DNA of 64,000 bases from Jannaschia seosinensis (lineage in GTDB: Bacteria; Pseudomonadota; Alphaproteobacteria; Rhodobacterales; Rhodobacteraceae), in NCBI RefSeq assembly GCF_001408515.1, contig NZ_CYPR01000185.1, positions 1 to 64,000 on the forward strand, read 5' to 3'. Shown in pieces: positions 1 to 9,018 of the stretch; position 1 is the stretch's first letter, and each line of letters starts with the position of its first letter. The notes beneath the pieces are model-generated. The model ran no database searches. It saw nothing but the letters and a program-made list of their open reading frames with translations, and was not told the DNA's origin. The position numbers and the translations under genes were made by a program.

Positions 1-1032
1 CAGCGCTACGATTTCGGCGGCGGCCCGCCCGAGATCCGTCTCCGACAGGTCGGTCAGCGTGACGTGGCCGATCACGGTGCCGTCGCGGGCCGCCGTGCGG
101 TAGCGCGGGTCGTAGTGATGTTCGATCAGCGCCTCGGCCAGCGGGACCAGCGCACCCGTCCTCGCCAGGTCGTGCCACGCGGCGATGGTGTCGCCCGGAT
201 GATAGGGGCGCAGCGCGTCGATCCGGCGGTGAAGAAGTTCCCCATCCTCCGACAGGTCGGGATAGGCGCTCAGCAGGTGGCGCGCCCGCGCCCCGGCCGG
301 CGCGTCGAGGCGGACCACAGGGGCCGCGCGCATCGCCTTCCACAGGCTGGGCGGGATCAGGACGTCGCCGATGGCGTTGCTCTCGGCCTCGAGAAACAGC
401 GGCCGGTCGGGGTCAAGTTGGGAGAGCGCGGCGGCGAGGCGGGATTCGAACATCTTCTGGGCCGGCTGTCCGCCCGCGCGCCCGCCGAAATTGGAGCCGC
501 GGTGGTTCGCCAGCCCTTCGAGGTCGATCACCTGCGCGCCGGCCGCCTGCATATGGGGAAGGAGCTGTGTCTTGCCGGTGCCGGTGCCGCCGTCGATCAG
601 GATCGGCGTCACGGGCAGGTCCGCATCGTAGAGCACGGTCTTCACCAGCCGCCGATACGCCTTGTAGCCGCCCTCCAGCACGCCGACCCGCCAGCCGATC
701 TGTTCGAGGATCGACGCGAAGGAGCCCGATCTCTGGCCGCCCCGCCAGCAATAGACGAGGGGTCGCCAGCCGCCGTCGCGATCCGCCAGCGGGCCTTCGA
801 GATGGGCGGCGGCATTGCGCGAGACCAGCGCGGCGCCGACCTTGCGGGCGAGGAAACGGTCCTGCCGCACGTAGATCGTGCCGACGCGGGCGCGTTCCGC
901 ATCCGACAGGACGGGCAGGTTGATCGCACCGGGCAGATGATCCTCGGCGAATTCGGCGGGGGCGCGCACGTCGATGACCTCGTCGAAGGGCAGGGCGTCG
1001 AGGGCGGCGAGATCGGGGACGGAATGGCGCAT
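1..1032 (-). CDS. mnmH: tRNA 2-selenouridine synthase (C-terminus cut by window edge)
   Basis: The enzyme replaces sulfur by selenium (through a geranylated intermediate) in 2-thiouridine at the tRNA wobble position, using selenophosphate. The frame reads from an ATG at 1032 to the window edge, 344 codons, close to the family's usual ~365, so only a short C-terminal tail is missing. Residues 1-115 form a rhodanese domain with the active Cys95 in VYCWRGGQRSG. A P-loop, GGTGTGKT, follows at residues 148-155. This rhodanese plus P-loop order is diagnostic of MnmH/SelU. The gene diverges from hyuA across 106 bp. No selD or other selenium gene lies in the window, so use of the pathway cannot be confirmed here. 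Confidence 0.93.
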   Translation of the reverse strand, partial: MRHSVPDLAALDALPFDEVIDVRAPAEFAEDHLPGAINLPVLSDAERARVGTIYVRQDRFLARKVGAALVSRNAAAHLEGPLADRDGGWRPLVYCWRGGQRSGSFASILEQIGWRVGVLEGGYKAYRRLVKTVLYDADLPVTPILIDGGTGTGKTQLLPHMQAAGAQVIDLEGLANHRGSNFGGRAGGQPAQKMFESRLAAALSQLDPDRPLFLEAESNAIGDVLIPPSLWKAMRAAPVVRLDAPAGARARHLLSAYPDLSEDGELLHRRIDALRPYHPGDTIAAWHDLARTGALVPLAEALIEHHYDPRYRTAARDGTVIGHVTLTDLSETDLGRAAAEIVAL

Positions 1033-1138
1033 GGGGCCGCAAGGTGCAGGTCGCGGGGCCGGGGTCAAGGCGTGCGCAGACCCTTTACCCCCGGCGCGTG
1101 GTGGCGCTAGGCCTGTCGCGTCAAGAAGGGGATGGAAC

Positions 1139-3229
1139 ATGAGCGACCGCACGGCACGTCTGGGCGTGGATATCGGGGGCACGTTCACGGATGTCGTGCT
1201 GGAGCATCCGGGGGGGCGGGCCTCGACCAAGGTGCTGACGACCTACGCGGCGCCCGAGGATGCCATCGTCGAAGGCATGCACCGCGTCTGTGCCGAGGCC
1301 GGGATCGAGCCGGGCGGGATCGCGCAGATCATCCACGGCACCACGCTGGCGACGAACGCGCTGATCGAGCGGCGGGGGGCGAAGACCGCGCTGATCACGA
1401 CGAAGGGATTTCGCGACGTCATCGAGATGCGCACCGAGAGCCGGTTCGAGCAATACGATCTGAACCTGACGCTGCCCGAGCCGCTTTTGCCGCGCAACCG
1501 CCGCTATGTCGTCGAGGAGCGGATGGATGCGCGCGGCGAGGTTCTGGTGCCGCTGGATCGGGCGGAGGTCGAGACGCTGGCCGACGAACTGGTTGCCGCG
1601 GGCTACGAGAGCGTGGCGGTCGGGCTGCTCCATTCCTATGCGGGCGACGCGCATGAGCGGCTGATCGCGGAGGTTCTGGCGGAGCGGATGCCGGGCGTGA
1701 TGGTGTCGCTGTCCTGCGAGGTGTCGCCGCAGATGCGCGAATACGAGCGGTTCAACACAACCATCGCCAACGCGTATATCAAGCCGCTGATGAAATCCTA
1801 TCTGGGCCGCCTGAAGGGCCGGCTGGCGGAGGAGGGCGCGGATTGTCCCGTCTTCCTGATGCATTCGGGCGGCGGGATCATGGCGCTGGAGATCGCCGCG
1901 GAGTTTCCCGTCCGGCTGGTGGAGAGTGGCCCGGCGGGGGGCGCGATCTTCGCCGCCGACATCGCCGCCCGGCATGGATTGGACCGCGTTCTCAGCTTCG
2001 ACATGGGCGGCACGACGGCCAAGATCTGCCTGATCCGCGACGCCCGGCCCATGACCGCACGCGTCTTCGAGGTCGCGCGGACCTACCGCTTCAAGAAGGG
2101 GTCGGGGATGCCGATCTCGATCCCCGTCATCGACATGGTGGAGATCGGGGCGGGCGGCGGATCGCTGGCCTCGGTCGATGCGATGGGCCGGATCGCCGTG
2201 GGGCCGGAAAGCGCCGGATCTGAGCCGGGACCGGCCAGCTATGGCCGGGGCGGAACGCGGCCGGCGGTGACGGATGCCGATCTGGCGCTGGGCCGGCTGG
2301 ATCCGGCCAATTTCGCCGGCGGGTCCATCGCGCTGTATCCCGACCGGGCGGCGGCGGCGCTGGATGCGGCCGTGGGCGGCCCGCTCGGAATGGACGCGAC
2401 CGAGGCGGCCTGGGGCGTGGCGGAGGTCGTGGACGAGAACATGGCAAATGCCGCGCGCGTCCATGCGGTCGAGAACGGCGAGGACCTCTCGGGCTATACG
2501 ATGATCGCGTTCGGCGGTGCGGCGCCCCTGCACGCCGCGCGCCTGTGCGAGAAGCTGGGCATCGGGCGGTGCCTGATCCCGCAGGGCGCGGGCGTGGGCT
2601 CCGCCATCGGGTTCCTGCGCGCGCCCTTCAGCTTCGAGGCCAATCGGTCGGTCTTTACCCGCATGTCGGATTTCGACGCGGATGCGGTGGCGGATCTGTT
2701 CGCCGAGTTGGAGGAGGAGGCGACGGCCTTCGTGCGCTCCTGCGATGCTGAGGCGTCGGTCGTGGCGGAGCACAAGGTCTACATGCGTTATGCGGGGCAG
2801 GGCTGGGAGATCCCGGTGACCCTGTCGCCGCAGCAGGCCGCGCACCCGGAGGCTGCGGCGATCCTGGAGCGGTTCGAGGCGGATTACGCGGCTTTGTTCG
2901 GGCGGATCGTCGAGGGGATGGAGGCGGAGATCACCGTCTGGTCGGTCAATGCGCGTACGGAAAGTGCCGCGCCCGAGCCGCTGGGCGAAGCGCCGCCCGA
3001 GGGGGAGGCCAGGGTGGCCGAGCGGCGGGAGCTGTTCGACCCGGCCGTGGGTGCGCGTCTGGACGCGGCGGTGATCCGGCGGGCCGATCTCGCTCCGGGC
3101 GAGGGCGCGCCGGGGCCTGCGGTGGTGGTGGAGAACGAGACCTCGGTCATCGTGCCCGCAAGCCGCAGCGTTACTGCGCTGCCCGATGGAACGCTCGACG
3201 TGAAGGTGAAGGAGAACGCAGATGGCTGA
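1139..3229 (+). CDS. hyuA: Hydantoinase/oxoprolinase family protein, subunit A (HyuA-like)
   Basis: This is an ATP-dependent subunit of the N-methylhydantoinase / 5-oxoprolinase / acetone-carboxylase-type family, which opens cyclic amides or carboxylates ketones together with a B subunit. The protein has 696 residues. An actin-like nucleotide-binding motif GVDIGGTFTD lies at residues 9-18, and a second phosphate-type motif, FDMGGTTAK, lies in the middle. The ATG at 1139 is chosen because GAAGGGGA precedes it at a good distance and the family N-terminus begins here; an upstream in-frame extension to 974 would run into mnmH. The stop overlaps the hyuB start by 8 bases, so the two are translationally coupled. 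The substrate cannot be told from sequence. Confidence 0.9.
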   Translation: MSDRTARLGVDIGGTFTDVVLEHPGGRASTKVLTTYAAPEDAIVEGMHRVCAEAGIEPGGIAQIIHGTTLATNALIERRGAKTALITTKGFRDVIEMRTESRFEQYDLNLTLPEPLLPRNRRYVVEERMDARGEVLVPLDRAEVETLADELVAAGYESVAVGLLHSYAGDAHERLIAEVLAERMPGVMVSLSCEVSPQMREYERFNTTIANAYIKPLMKSYLGRLKGRLAEEGADCPVFLMHSGGGIMALEIAAEFPVRLVESGPAGGAIFAADIAARHGLDRVLSFDMGGTTAKICLIRDARPMTARVFEVARTYRFKKGSGMPISIPVIDMVEIGAGGGSLASVDAMGRIAVGPESAGSEPGPASYGRGGTRPAVTDADLALGRLDPANFAGGSIALYPDRAAAALDAAVGGPLGMDATEAAWGVAEVVDENMANAARVHAVENGEDLSGYTMIAFGGAAPLHAARLCEKLGIGRCLIPQGAGVGSAIGFLRAPFSFEANRSVFTRMSDFDADAVADLFAELEEEATAFVRSCDAEASVVAEHKVYMRYAGQGWEIPVTLSPQQAAHPEAAAILERFEADYAALFGRIVEGMEAEITVWSVNARTESAAPEPLGEAPPEGEARVAERRELFDPAVGARLDAAVIRRADLAPGEGAPGPAVVVENETSVIVPASRSVTALPDGTLDVKVKENADG

Positions 3230-4928
3230 ATCGACGCGCGTGGCCCAGCAGGTCATGTGGAACCGCCTGATCTCCATCGTCGAGGAGCAGGCGCAGGCGC
3301 TGGTCCGGACGGCCTTCTCGACGAGCGTCCGCGAGGCGGGCGATCTCTCGGCGGGGGTGTATGACGGCGAGGGGCGGATGCTGGCGCAGGCCGTCACCGG
3401 CACCCCCGGCCACGTCAATGCCATGGCCGACGCGGTGGGGCATTTCATGCGCCGGATCGGCGTCGCGACCATGGCCGAGGGCGATGTCTATCTCACCAAC
3501 GATCCGTGGGAGGGGACAGGTCACAAGCACGACATCACCGTCGTCACGCCGGTCTTCGTCTACGGAAAGCTGGTCGGGTTTTTCGCCTGCACCGCGCATG
3601 TCACCGATATCGGCGGGCGCGGTTTTGGCGCGGATGCCGACGATGTCCATGAGGAGGGGCTGGCCCTGCCGATCATGCGCCTCATGGATCGTGGCGAGGT
3701 GGACGGAACGCTGATGGCGCTGATCCGGGCAAATGTGCGCGAGCCGGATCAGCTGGTCGGCGACATCTTCGCCTTGGCCAGTTGCAACGGCATCGGTCAG
3801 CGGCGGCTGACCGAGATGATGGCGGAGTTCGGCCTCGCCGACCTCACCGACATCGCGGCGTTCATCCTGACCAGTTCGCGCGAGGCGACGATTGCGCGGA
3901 TCGCGGCGTTGCCGCGTGGTTCGGCCGACGGACATATGGCCATCGACGGCTATTCGGTGCCGGTCGACCTGCGCGTGCGCGTCACCATCGAGGCCGACCG
4001 CATCGTCACCGACTGGGCGGGGACGAGCGGGCTGGATCCGAAGGGGATCAACGTGCCGCTGGTCTATACCAAGGCCTATGCGTGCTACGCGCTGAAATGC
4101 GCGGTCGCGCCGGAGATCCCGAACAATGCCGGCAGCCTGTCACCCTTCGAGATCACCGCGCCCGAGGATTGCATCGTCAACGCACGGCCGCCCGCGCCTG
4201 TCGCCCTCCGGCACGTCATCGGGCACATGGTGCCGGACACGGTGTTCGACGCGCTGGACAAGCTGATCCCCGATCTGGTCCCTGCCGAGGGCGCGGGGTG
4301 TCTGTGCAACTTCCAGCTGTCGCTGCGGCCCCGGACGGACGCGCCCGCGCCGACGGATGCGGTGCGCGCCGAGGTGCTGACCTTCAACTCGGGCGGGTCG
4401 GGGGCGCGGCCCGGGCTTGACGGGATGAACGCGACGGCCTTCCCCTCGGGCGTGATGACCATGCCGGTCGAGGCGACGGAGCAGGTCGGTCCTGTCATCG
4501 TCTGGCGCAAGGAGTTGCGCCCCGATTCCGGCGGGGCCGGCCGGCGGCGTGGCGGGCTGGGGCAGTTCATGGAGGTCGGCGCGCGCGAGGGGCACGAATT
4601 CGACATCTCGGCCATGCTCGACCGGATCGACCACCCCGCGCGGGGGCGGCGTGGTGGCGCCGACGGGGCCCCGACATCGATCGGGCGCGACGACGGCGTG
4701 GCGATGCGCGGCAAGGGCCGGCAGCGCGTGCCGCATGGTCGTGTGGTGCGGATGGCGTTTCCCGGAGGCGGCGGTTACGGCGCCCCGTCCGAGCGGGCGG
4801 AGGCGGAGGTGCGGCGCGACCTGATGCTGGGCTACATCTCGGCGGAGACGGCGCGCGACGTGCATGGCTGGGACGAGGCGGCCATCGCGGCCGCGCTGGA
4901 GGCGGCCGCGCGGGGCGAGGAGACCTAG
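3222..4928 (+). CDS. hyuB: Hydantoinase/oxoprolinase family protein, subunit B (HyuB-like)
   Basis: This is the partner subunit of the upstream HyuA-like protein (568 residues, usual for the family). Typical HyuB features are visible: the N-terminal start with VAQQVMWNRLISIVEEQA, the DLSAGVYD segment near residue 40, the block YLTNDPWEGTGHKHD near residue 90, and a C-terminal GGGGYG-type segment. The start ATG lies inside the last codons of hyuA. The gene ends tail-to-tail with the FAD oxidoreductase gene; the two stop codons overlap, leaving no intergenic terminator. N-methylhydantoinase, oxoprolinase and acetophenone carboxylase are all possible specificities. Confidence 0.9.
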   Translation: MAESTRVAQQVMWNRLISIVEEQAQALVRTAFSTSVREAGDLSAGVYDGEGRMLAQAVTGTPGHVNAMADAVGHFMRRIGVATMAEGDVYLTNDPWEGTGHKHDITVVTPVFVYGKLVGFFACTAHVTDIGGRGFGADADDVHEEGLALPIMRLMDRGEVDGTLMALIRANVREPDQLVGDIFALASCNGIGQRRLTEMMAEFGLADLTDIAAFILTSSREATIARIAALPRGSADGHMAIDGYSVPVDLRVRVTIEADRIVTDWAGTSGLDPKGINVPLVYTKAYACYALKCAVAPEIPNNAGSLSPFEITAPEDCIVNARPPAPVALRHVIGHMVPDTVFDALDKLIPDLVPAEGAGCLCNFQLSLRPRTDAPAPTDAVRAEVLTFNSGGSGARPGLDGMNATAFPSGVMTMPVEATEQVGPVIVWRKELRPDSGGAGRRRGGLGQFMEVGAREGHEFDISAMLDRIDHPARGRRGGADGAPTSIGRDDGVAMRGKGRQRVPHGRVVRMAFPGGGGYGAPSERAEAEVRRDLMLGYISAETARDVHGWDEAAIAAALEAAARGEET

Positions 4929-6223
4929 ACCCCGAGGCGGTCGCGCAGCCCGTACCACCACGAGCCCATGGCCGAGTAGGGCACCCGCAACGCCCGGCCG
5001 CCGGGAAACGGCAGCCAGGGCAGACCGGCGAAGACGTCGAACCGCTCGGTGTCGCCGGTGATCGCCTCGGCGAGGATGCGGCCGAACAGGTGCGAGCCGG
5101 TCACGCCGTGGCCCGAGTAGCCATGCGCGAAATAGGTGGAGCGGCCGAGCCGCCCCATCTGCGGCACGCGGCTGAACGACAGGGCGAAATTGCCGCTCCA
5201 GGCATGTTCGACGCGCTTGCCCGCGAGTTCGGGGAAGACCTTGATCATGTTGCGGCGGAGCTTGCCCTCGATGTCGCGCGGATCGGTGCCGCCATAGACG
5301 GTGCCGCCGCCGAACAGCAGCCGCTTGTCCGCGGACAGGCGATAGTAGTCGAGGATGTAGCGCACGTCCTCGATGCATTCGTCGGTGGGCAGAAGCCGGT
5401 CGGCCAGATCGCCCAGCGGTTCGGTGGCCATCATCTGCGTCGAAACGGGCATCACCCGCGAGACGAGCGCGGGGATCACGTGCCCGAGATAGGCGTTGCC
5501 CGCGAGGACGAGCGTGTCGCAGGTGACGCTGCCGTCTTCGGTGCGCACGACGGGGCGGGCGGCCTCGGTGTCGGCGAAGGTCACCGCGCTCATCTCGTGG
5601 ATCGTGCCGCCGACGCTCTCCAGAGCGGCAGCCTCGCCGAGCGCGAGGTTCAGCGGGTGCATGTGCCCGCCGGTCGCGTCGCGCATGCCGCCGACATAGA
5701 GATCGGATGTCACGTGGCCGCGCATGGCGTCGCGGTCGAGCATTTCCTGCCCCTCGATCCCATGACCGCGCCAGAGGGCGTGCCGGGCCTCAAGCTCGCG
5801 CATGTGGGCGGGGGTCAGCGCGGCGAAGACGTTGCCGTCCTTAAGGTCGCAGTCGATGCCGTATTTCGCCACCCGTTCGCGGATGATCGCGCCGCCCTCG
5901 GTCACGAGCCCTGCGACGAAGCTTGCGGTGTCGGCGCCGTAGCGGCGTTCGATCGTCTGAAGCGAGGCGTTCAGGCCGTTGACGATCTGGCCGCCATTGC
6001 GCCCCGACGCGCCCCAGCCGATCCGGGCCCCTTCGAGAAGGACGACCCGGCGGCCGCGTTCGGCGAGGTGGAGCGCGGTCGACAGGCCCGAATAGCCGCC
6101 GCCGACGACGCAGACATCCGCCTCGACATCACCATGCAGGGCCGGCCGCTCGGGCGCGGGATTGGCGGTGGCGGCGTAGTAGCTGCCGACATGGGCGCCG
6201 TCGCCCGCGTAATGCCGCGCCAT
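4925..6223 (-). CDS. puuB: FAD-dependent oxidoreductase, gamma-glutamylputrescine oxidase-like
   Basis: The product is a DAO-family flavoenzyme of 432 residues. An ADP-binding GGGYSG motif lies at residues 41-46, and the conserved RNGGQ segment at 75-79 is usual in PuuB/OrdL-type oxidases. PuuB oxidises gamma-glutamylputrescine to the aldehyde, releasing ammonia and hydrogen peroxide. The gene follows the glutamine-synthetase-like puuA with a one-base TGATG overlap, which supports this assignment. ATG 6223 is preferred to the adjacent GTG 6226 because GGAGG lies 7 bases before it. A related amine or amino-acid oxidase remains possible. Confidence 0.8.
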   Translation of the reverse strand: MARHYAGDGAHVGSYYAATANPAPERPALHGDVEADVCVVGGGYSGLSTALHLAERGRRVVLLEGARIGWGASGRNGGQIVNGLNASLQTIERRYGADTASFVAGLVTEGGAIIRERVAKYGIDCDLKDGNVFAALTPAHMRELEARHALWRGHGIEGQEMLDRDAMRGHVTSDLYVGGMRDATGGHMHPLNLALGEAAALESVGGTIHEMSAVTFADTEAARPVVRTEDGSVTCDTLVLAGNAYLGHVIPALVSRVMPVSTQMMATEPLGDLADRLLPTDECIEDVRYILDYYRLSADKRLLFGGGTVYGGTDPRDIEGKLRRNMIKVFPELAGKRVEHAWSGNFALSFSRVPQMGRLGRSTYFAHGYSGHGVTGSHLFGRILAEAITGDTERFDVFAGLPWLPFPGGRALRVPYSAMGSWWYGLRDRLGV

Positions 6224-7575
6224 CACACCACCTCCAGATAGGTTTGGAACTCGAATTCGCTGACATGGCGGTTGAACTGCTTCTGCTCCTGCCGCTTGCA
6301 GTCGAGAAGCATCCGCCGAAGCCTGCGGGAGTAGATCGCGGGGATGTTGTCGCCCTCGGCGAAGGCCTTGATCGCGGTGGCCCAGTCGAGCGGCAGGTGC
6401 GGCAGGTCCTTGCTGTAGGCGTCGCCGGTGATCGGCGCGGCCGGGGTCAGGTCCCGTTCGATCCCCATGAGGGCGCCGCCGAGGATGCTGGCCAGGACGA
6501 GGTAGGGATTGGCATCCGCGCCGGCGATGCGGTGCTCGATCCGCCGGCCGGGTGCGGCGCCGCCGGGAATGCGGATCGCGGCGGTCCGGTTCTCGTAGCC
6601 CCAGGCGACGGAGGAGGGCGCATGCGTGCCGGGAAGCAGGCGACGGAAGCTGTTTTCATGCGGCGCGAAGGTCAGCGCGCATTCCTGCGCGGTCGCCAGA
6701 AGCCCCGCCACGGCGGCGCGCATCATGTCGGACCCGTCGGGGCCGCCATCATCGAAGACGTTCTTGCCCGCCTCGTCCACCACCGAGAAATGGACGTGAA
6801 AGCCGCTGCCCGAGCGGTCGCCGTAGGGTTTGGCCATGAAGGTCGCGGCCATGCCGTGCTTGCGCGCGATGCCCCGGACGAGACGCTTGAACAGGACTGC
6901 GTCATCGGCGGCCCGCAGCGGGTCGGGCAGGTGGCGCATGTTCACCTCGAACTGGCCCGCGCCGTTCTCGGAGATTGCGGAATCGGCGGGGATCCCCTGA
7001 AGCGCGCAGGCATCGTAGATTTCGTCGAGGAACCGCTCGAAATGCTCCAGATCGTCGAGGCTGAGCGCGCCGTCATAGCTGGAGCGTAGGCCCGTCACCG
7101 GCGAGACCGGCGGCTGGGGCACGCGCCCGGACGGGTCGATAAGATAGAATTCCAGCTCGGTCGCGACGACGGGGGTGAGGCCGCGCGCCTTCCAGCGGCT
7201 CACCACCTCGTCAAGGGTGCGGCGCGGATCGCCGAGGAACGGCGCGCCTGACTCTTCCCGCATCCACATCGGGATCAGCGATGTGGGCCGGTTCGTCCAG
7301 CTCAGGGGAAGGGGGCCGCGGCCCGTCGCCTCGCAGGTGCCGTCGGCATCGCCCGTCTCGAACAGGAGCGCGGAACCCTCGACGTCCTCGCCCCAGATGT
7401 CGGGGCCGCAGATCGACAGAGGCATCCGCATCCCGCCGCCGGCGATCTTGTCGATCTCGCCCACGGGCAGGCGCTTGCCGCGCATCACGCCGTTGAGGTC
7501 GCAGATACATGCAAACAGGGTCTCGGGGGGCGTCGTCGCCTCGTTCGCCTGGGCGGGCTCGGTCTGGTCGGTCAT
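6223..7575 (-). CDS. puuA: Glutamine synthetase family protein, gamma-glutamylputrescine synthetase-like
   Basis: The 450-residue protein belongs to the class I/III glutamine-synthetase fold group that includes PuuA, which ligates glutamate to putrescine with ATP. Visible GS motifs are the metal-site segments ELEFYLID and NGAGQFEVN, the ATP-site run ending GSGFHVHFS, and the glutamate-binding region RIPG..RIEHR near the C-terminus. The ATG at 7575 is chosen because the protein then starts at the usual length; upstream in-frame codons are an antisense shadow of the aminotransferase gene. It is coupled to puuB and diverges from the aminotransferase across 126 bp. Other gamma-glutamylamide synthetases share this architecture. 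Confidence 0.82.
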   Translation of the reverse strand: MTDQTEPAQANEATTPPETLFACICDLNGVMRGKRLPVGEIDKIAGGGMRMPLSICGPDIWGEDVEGSALLFETGDADGTCEATGRGPLPLSWTNRPTSLIPMWMREESGAPFLGDPRRTLDEVVSRWKARGLTPVVATELEFYLIDPSGRVPQPPVSPVTGLRSSYDGALSLDDLEHFERFLDEIYDACALQGIPADSAISENGAGQFEVNMRHLPDPLRAADDAVLFKRLVRGIARKHGMAATFMAKPYGDRSGSGFHVHFSVVDEAGKNVFDDGGPDGSDMMRAAVAGLLATAQECALTFAPHENSFRRLLPGTHAPSSVAWGYENRTAAIRIPGGAAPGRRIEHRIAGADANPYLVLASILGGALMGIERDLTPAAPITGDAYSKDLPHLPLDWATAIKAFAEGDNIPAIYSRRLRRMLLDCKRQEQKQFNRHVSEFEFQTYLEVV

Positions 7576-7701
7576 TCGGGGTCGTCTCCGGGGGGATGGC
7601 GCTTCGATGGCAGGCGGCTGGCGGGGCGTCAATCGCGGCGTCTTGCGGCCGGACGCGGGCTGCATCATCCAATGCCTGCGCCCCGCAATGGAGAATGGGA
7701 C

Positions 7702-9018
7702 ATGGACGGCAGCAACGACCGGCTCGACGCGTTTTGGATGCCTTTCACGGCGGGGCGGCAATTCCGCGCCGCGCCGCGGATGCTCACCGGCGCGAAGGGC
7801 GTACATTACACCACCGAGGACGGACGCGAAATCCTCGACGGGACCGGCGGCCTTTGGTGTTGCAACGCGGGTCACGGCCACAGGGAGGTCGCGGATGCGG
7901 TGCATGAGCAGCTTCTGCGGCTCGACTACGCGCCGGCCTTCCAGATGGGTCACCCGATCGCCTTCGACTTTGCGCGCCGGATCGCCGGCATGGCGCCCGA
8001 GGGGCTGGACCACGTGTTCTTCTCCGGCTCCGGGTCGGAGGCAGTGGAGACGGCGCTCAAGGTCGCGCTGGCCTATCACAAGGCGCGTGGCGAGGGGACG
8101 CGGACGCGCTTCATCGGGCGGGAACGGGCGTATCACGGCGTCGGCTTCGGCGGCATCGCTGTCGGCGGGATTGTCAACAACCGCCGGCATTTCGCGCAGA
8201 TCGTCGGCGGGGTGGACCACCTGCCGCACACCCACGCGCCGGAGCATAACGCGTTCTCGCGCGGGCAGCCCGCTTGGGGCGCGCATCTGGCCGAGGATCT
8301 GGAGCGGCTGGTGGCCCTGCACGGGGCGGAAACCATCGCCGCGGTGATCGTGGAGCCGGTGGCGGGCGCGACCGGCGTATTGCCGCCGCCGGTCGGGTAC
8401 CTGGAGCGGCTGCGCGAGATCTGCACCGCGCATGGGATCCTGCTGATCTTCGACGAGGTGGTGACTGGGTTCGGCCGCCTCGGCACACCTTTCGCCGCCG
8501 ATTACTTCGGCGTGACACCCGACATGATGACACTGGCCAAGGGGATCACCTCGGGGACCGTGCCGATGGGGGCCACGATCGTGTCCGGGGAGATCCGCCG
8601 CGCGTTCGAGCAGGGGCCCGAGCACGTGATCGAATTCTTCCACGGCTATACCTATTCTGGGCATCCGGCCGCCTGCGCCGCGGGAATGGCTATCATGGAC
8701 ATCTATGCGCGCGACGACGTCTTCGCCCGTGCCGCCGCGCTGGCCCCCCATTGGCAGGCGGCGATACATGGGCTGCGGGACGCGCCGCATGTCCGCGACA
8801 TCCGCAATCTCGGCCTGCTGGGGGCGGTGGAACTGGAGCCGCGCGCAACCGGGCCGGGCACGCGCGGCTACGATGTGTTCGTGGACGCGTTCCATCGCGG
8901 GGGCCTGATCCGCGCGGCGGGGGACGTGATGGTCCTGTCGCCGCCGCTGACCATATCGGCGGCGCAGGTGGACGAGTTGTTCGCGATCCTGCGCGCGTCG
9001 CTGGAAGCGGTCGCCTAG
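7702..9018 (+). CDS. Omega-amino acid:pyruvate aminotransferase (class III, PLP)
   Basis: This class III aminotransferase has 438 residues and an N-terminus (DAFWMPFT..RQF) and DGTGGLWCCNAGHG block typical of beta-alanine:pyruvate / omega-amino-acid:pyruvate transaminases. The PLP-binding Asp is D251 (IFDEVVTGFG) and the Schiff-base Lys is K280 (TLAKG). It moves the amino group of beta-alanine, putrescine-like amines or similar omega-amines to pyruvate. ATG 7702 is preferred over the in-frame ATG at 7672 because GGAG lies 8 bases upstream and the family begins here. Its divergent position next to puuA-puuB suggests a shared amine-catabolism role (inference). It ends in a 4-base stop overlap with treY. 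Confidence 0.88.
   Translation: MDGSNDRLDAFWMPFTAGRQFRAAPRMLTGAKGVHYTTEDGREILDGTGGLWCCNAGHGHREVADAVHEQLLRLDYAPAFQMGHPIAFDFARRIAGMAPEGLDHVFFSGSGSEAVETALKVALAYHKARGEGTRTRFIGRERAYHGVGFGGIAVGGIVNNRRHFAQIVGGVDHLPHTHAPEHNAFSRGQPAWGAHLAEDLERLVALHGAETIAAVIVEPVAGATGVLPPPVGYLERLREICTAHGILLIFDEVVTGFGRLGTPFAADYFGVTPDMMTLAKGITSGTVPMGATIVSGEIRRAFEQGPEHVIEFFHGYTYSGHPAACAAGMAIMDIYARDDVFARAAALAPHWQAAIHGLRDAPHVRDIRNLGLLGAVELEPRATGPGTRGYDVFVDAFHRGGLIRAAGDVMVLSPPLTISAAQVDELFAILRASLEAVA

Noticed and set aside
1121-3472. 783-codon open frame on the minus strand opposite hyuA
   Set aside because: Its translation is Arg/His/Asp-rich without motifs; it is the antisense of a well-supported GC-rich gene.
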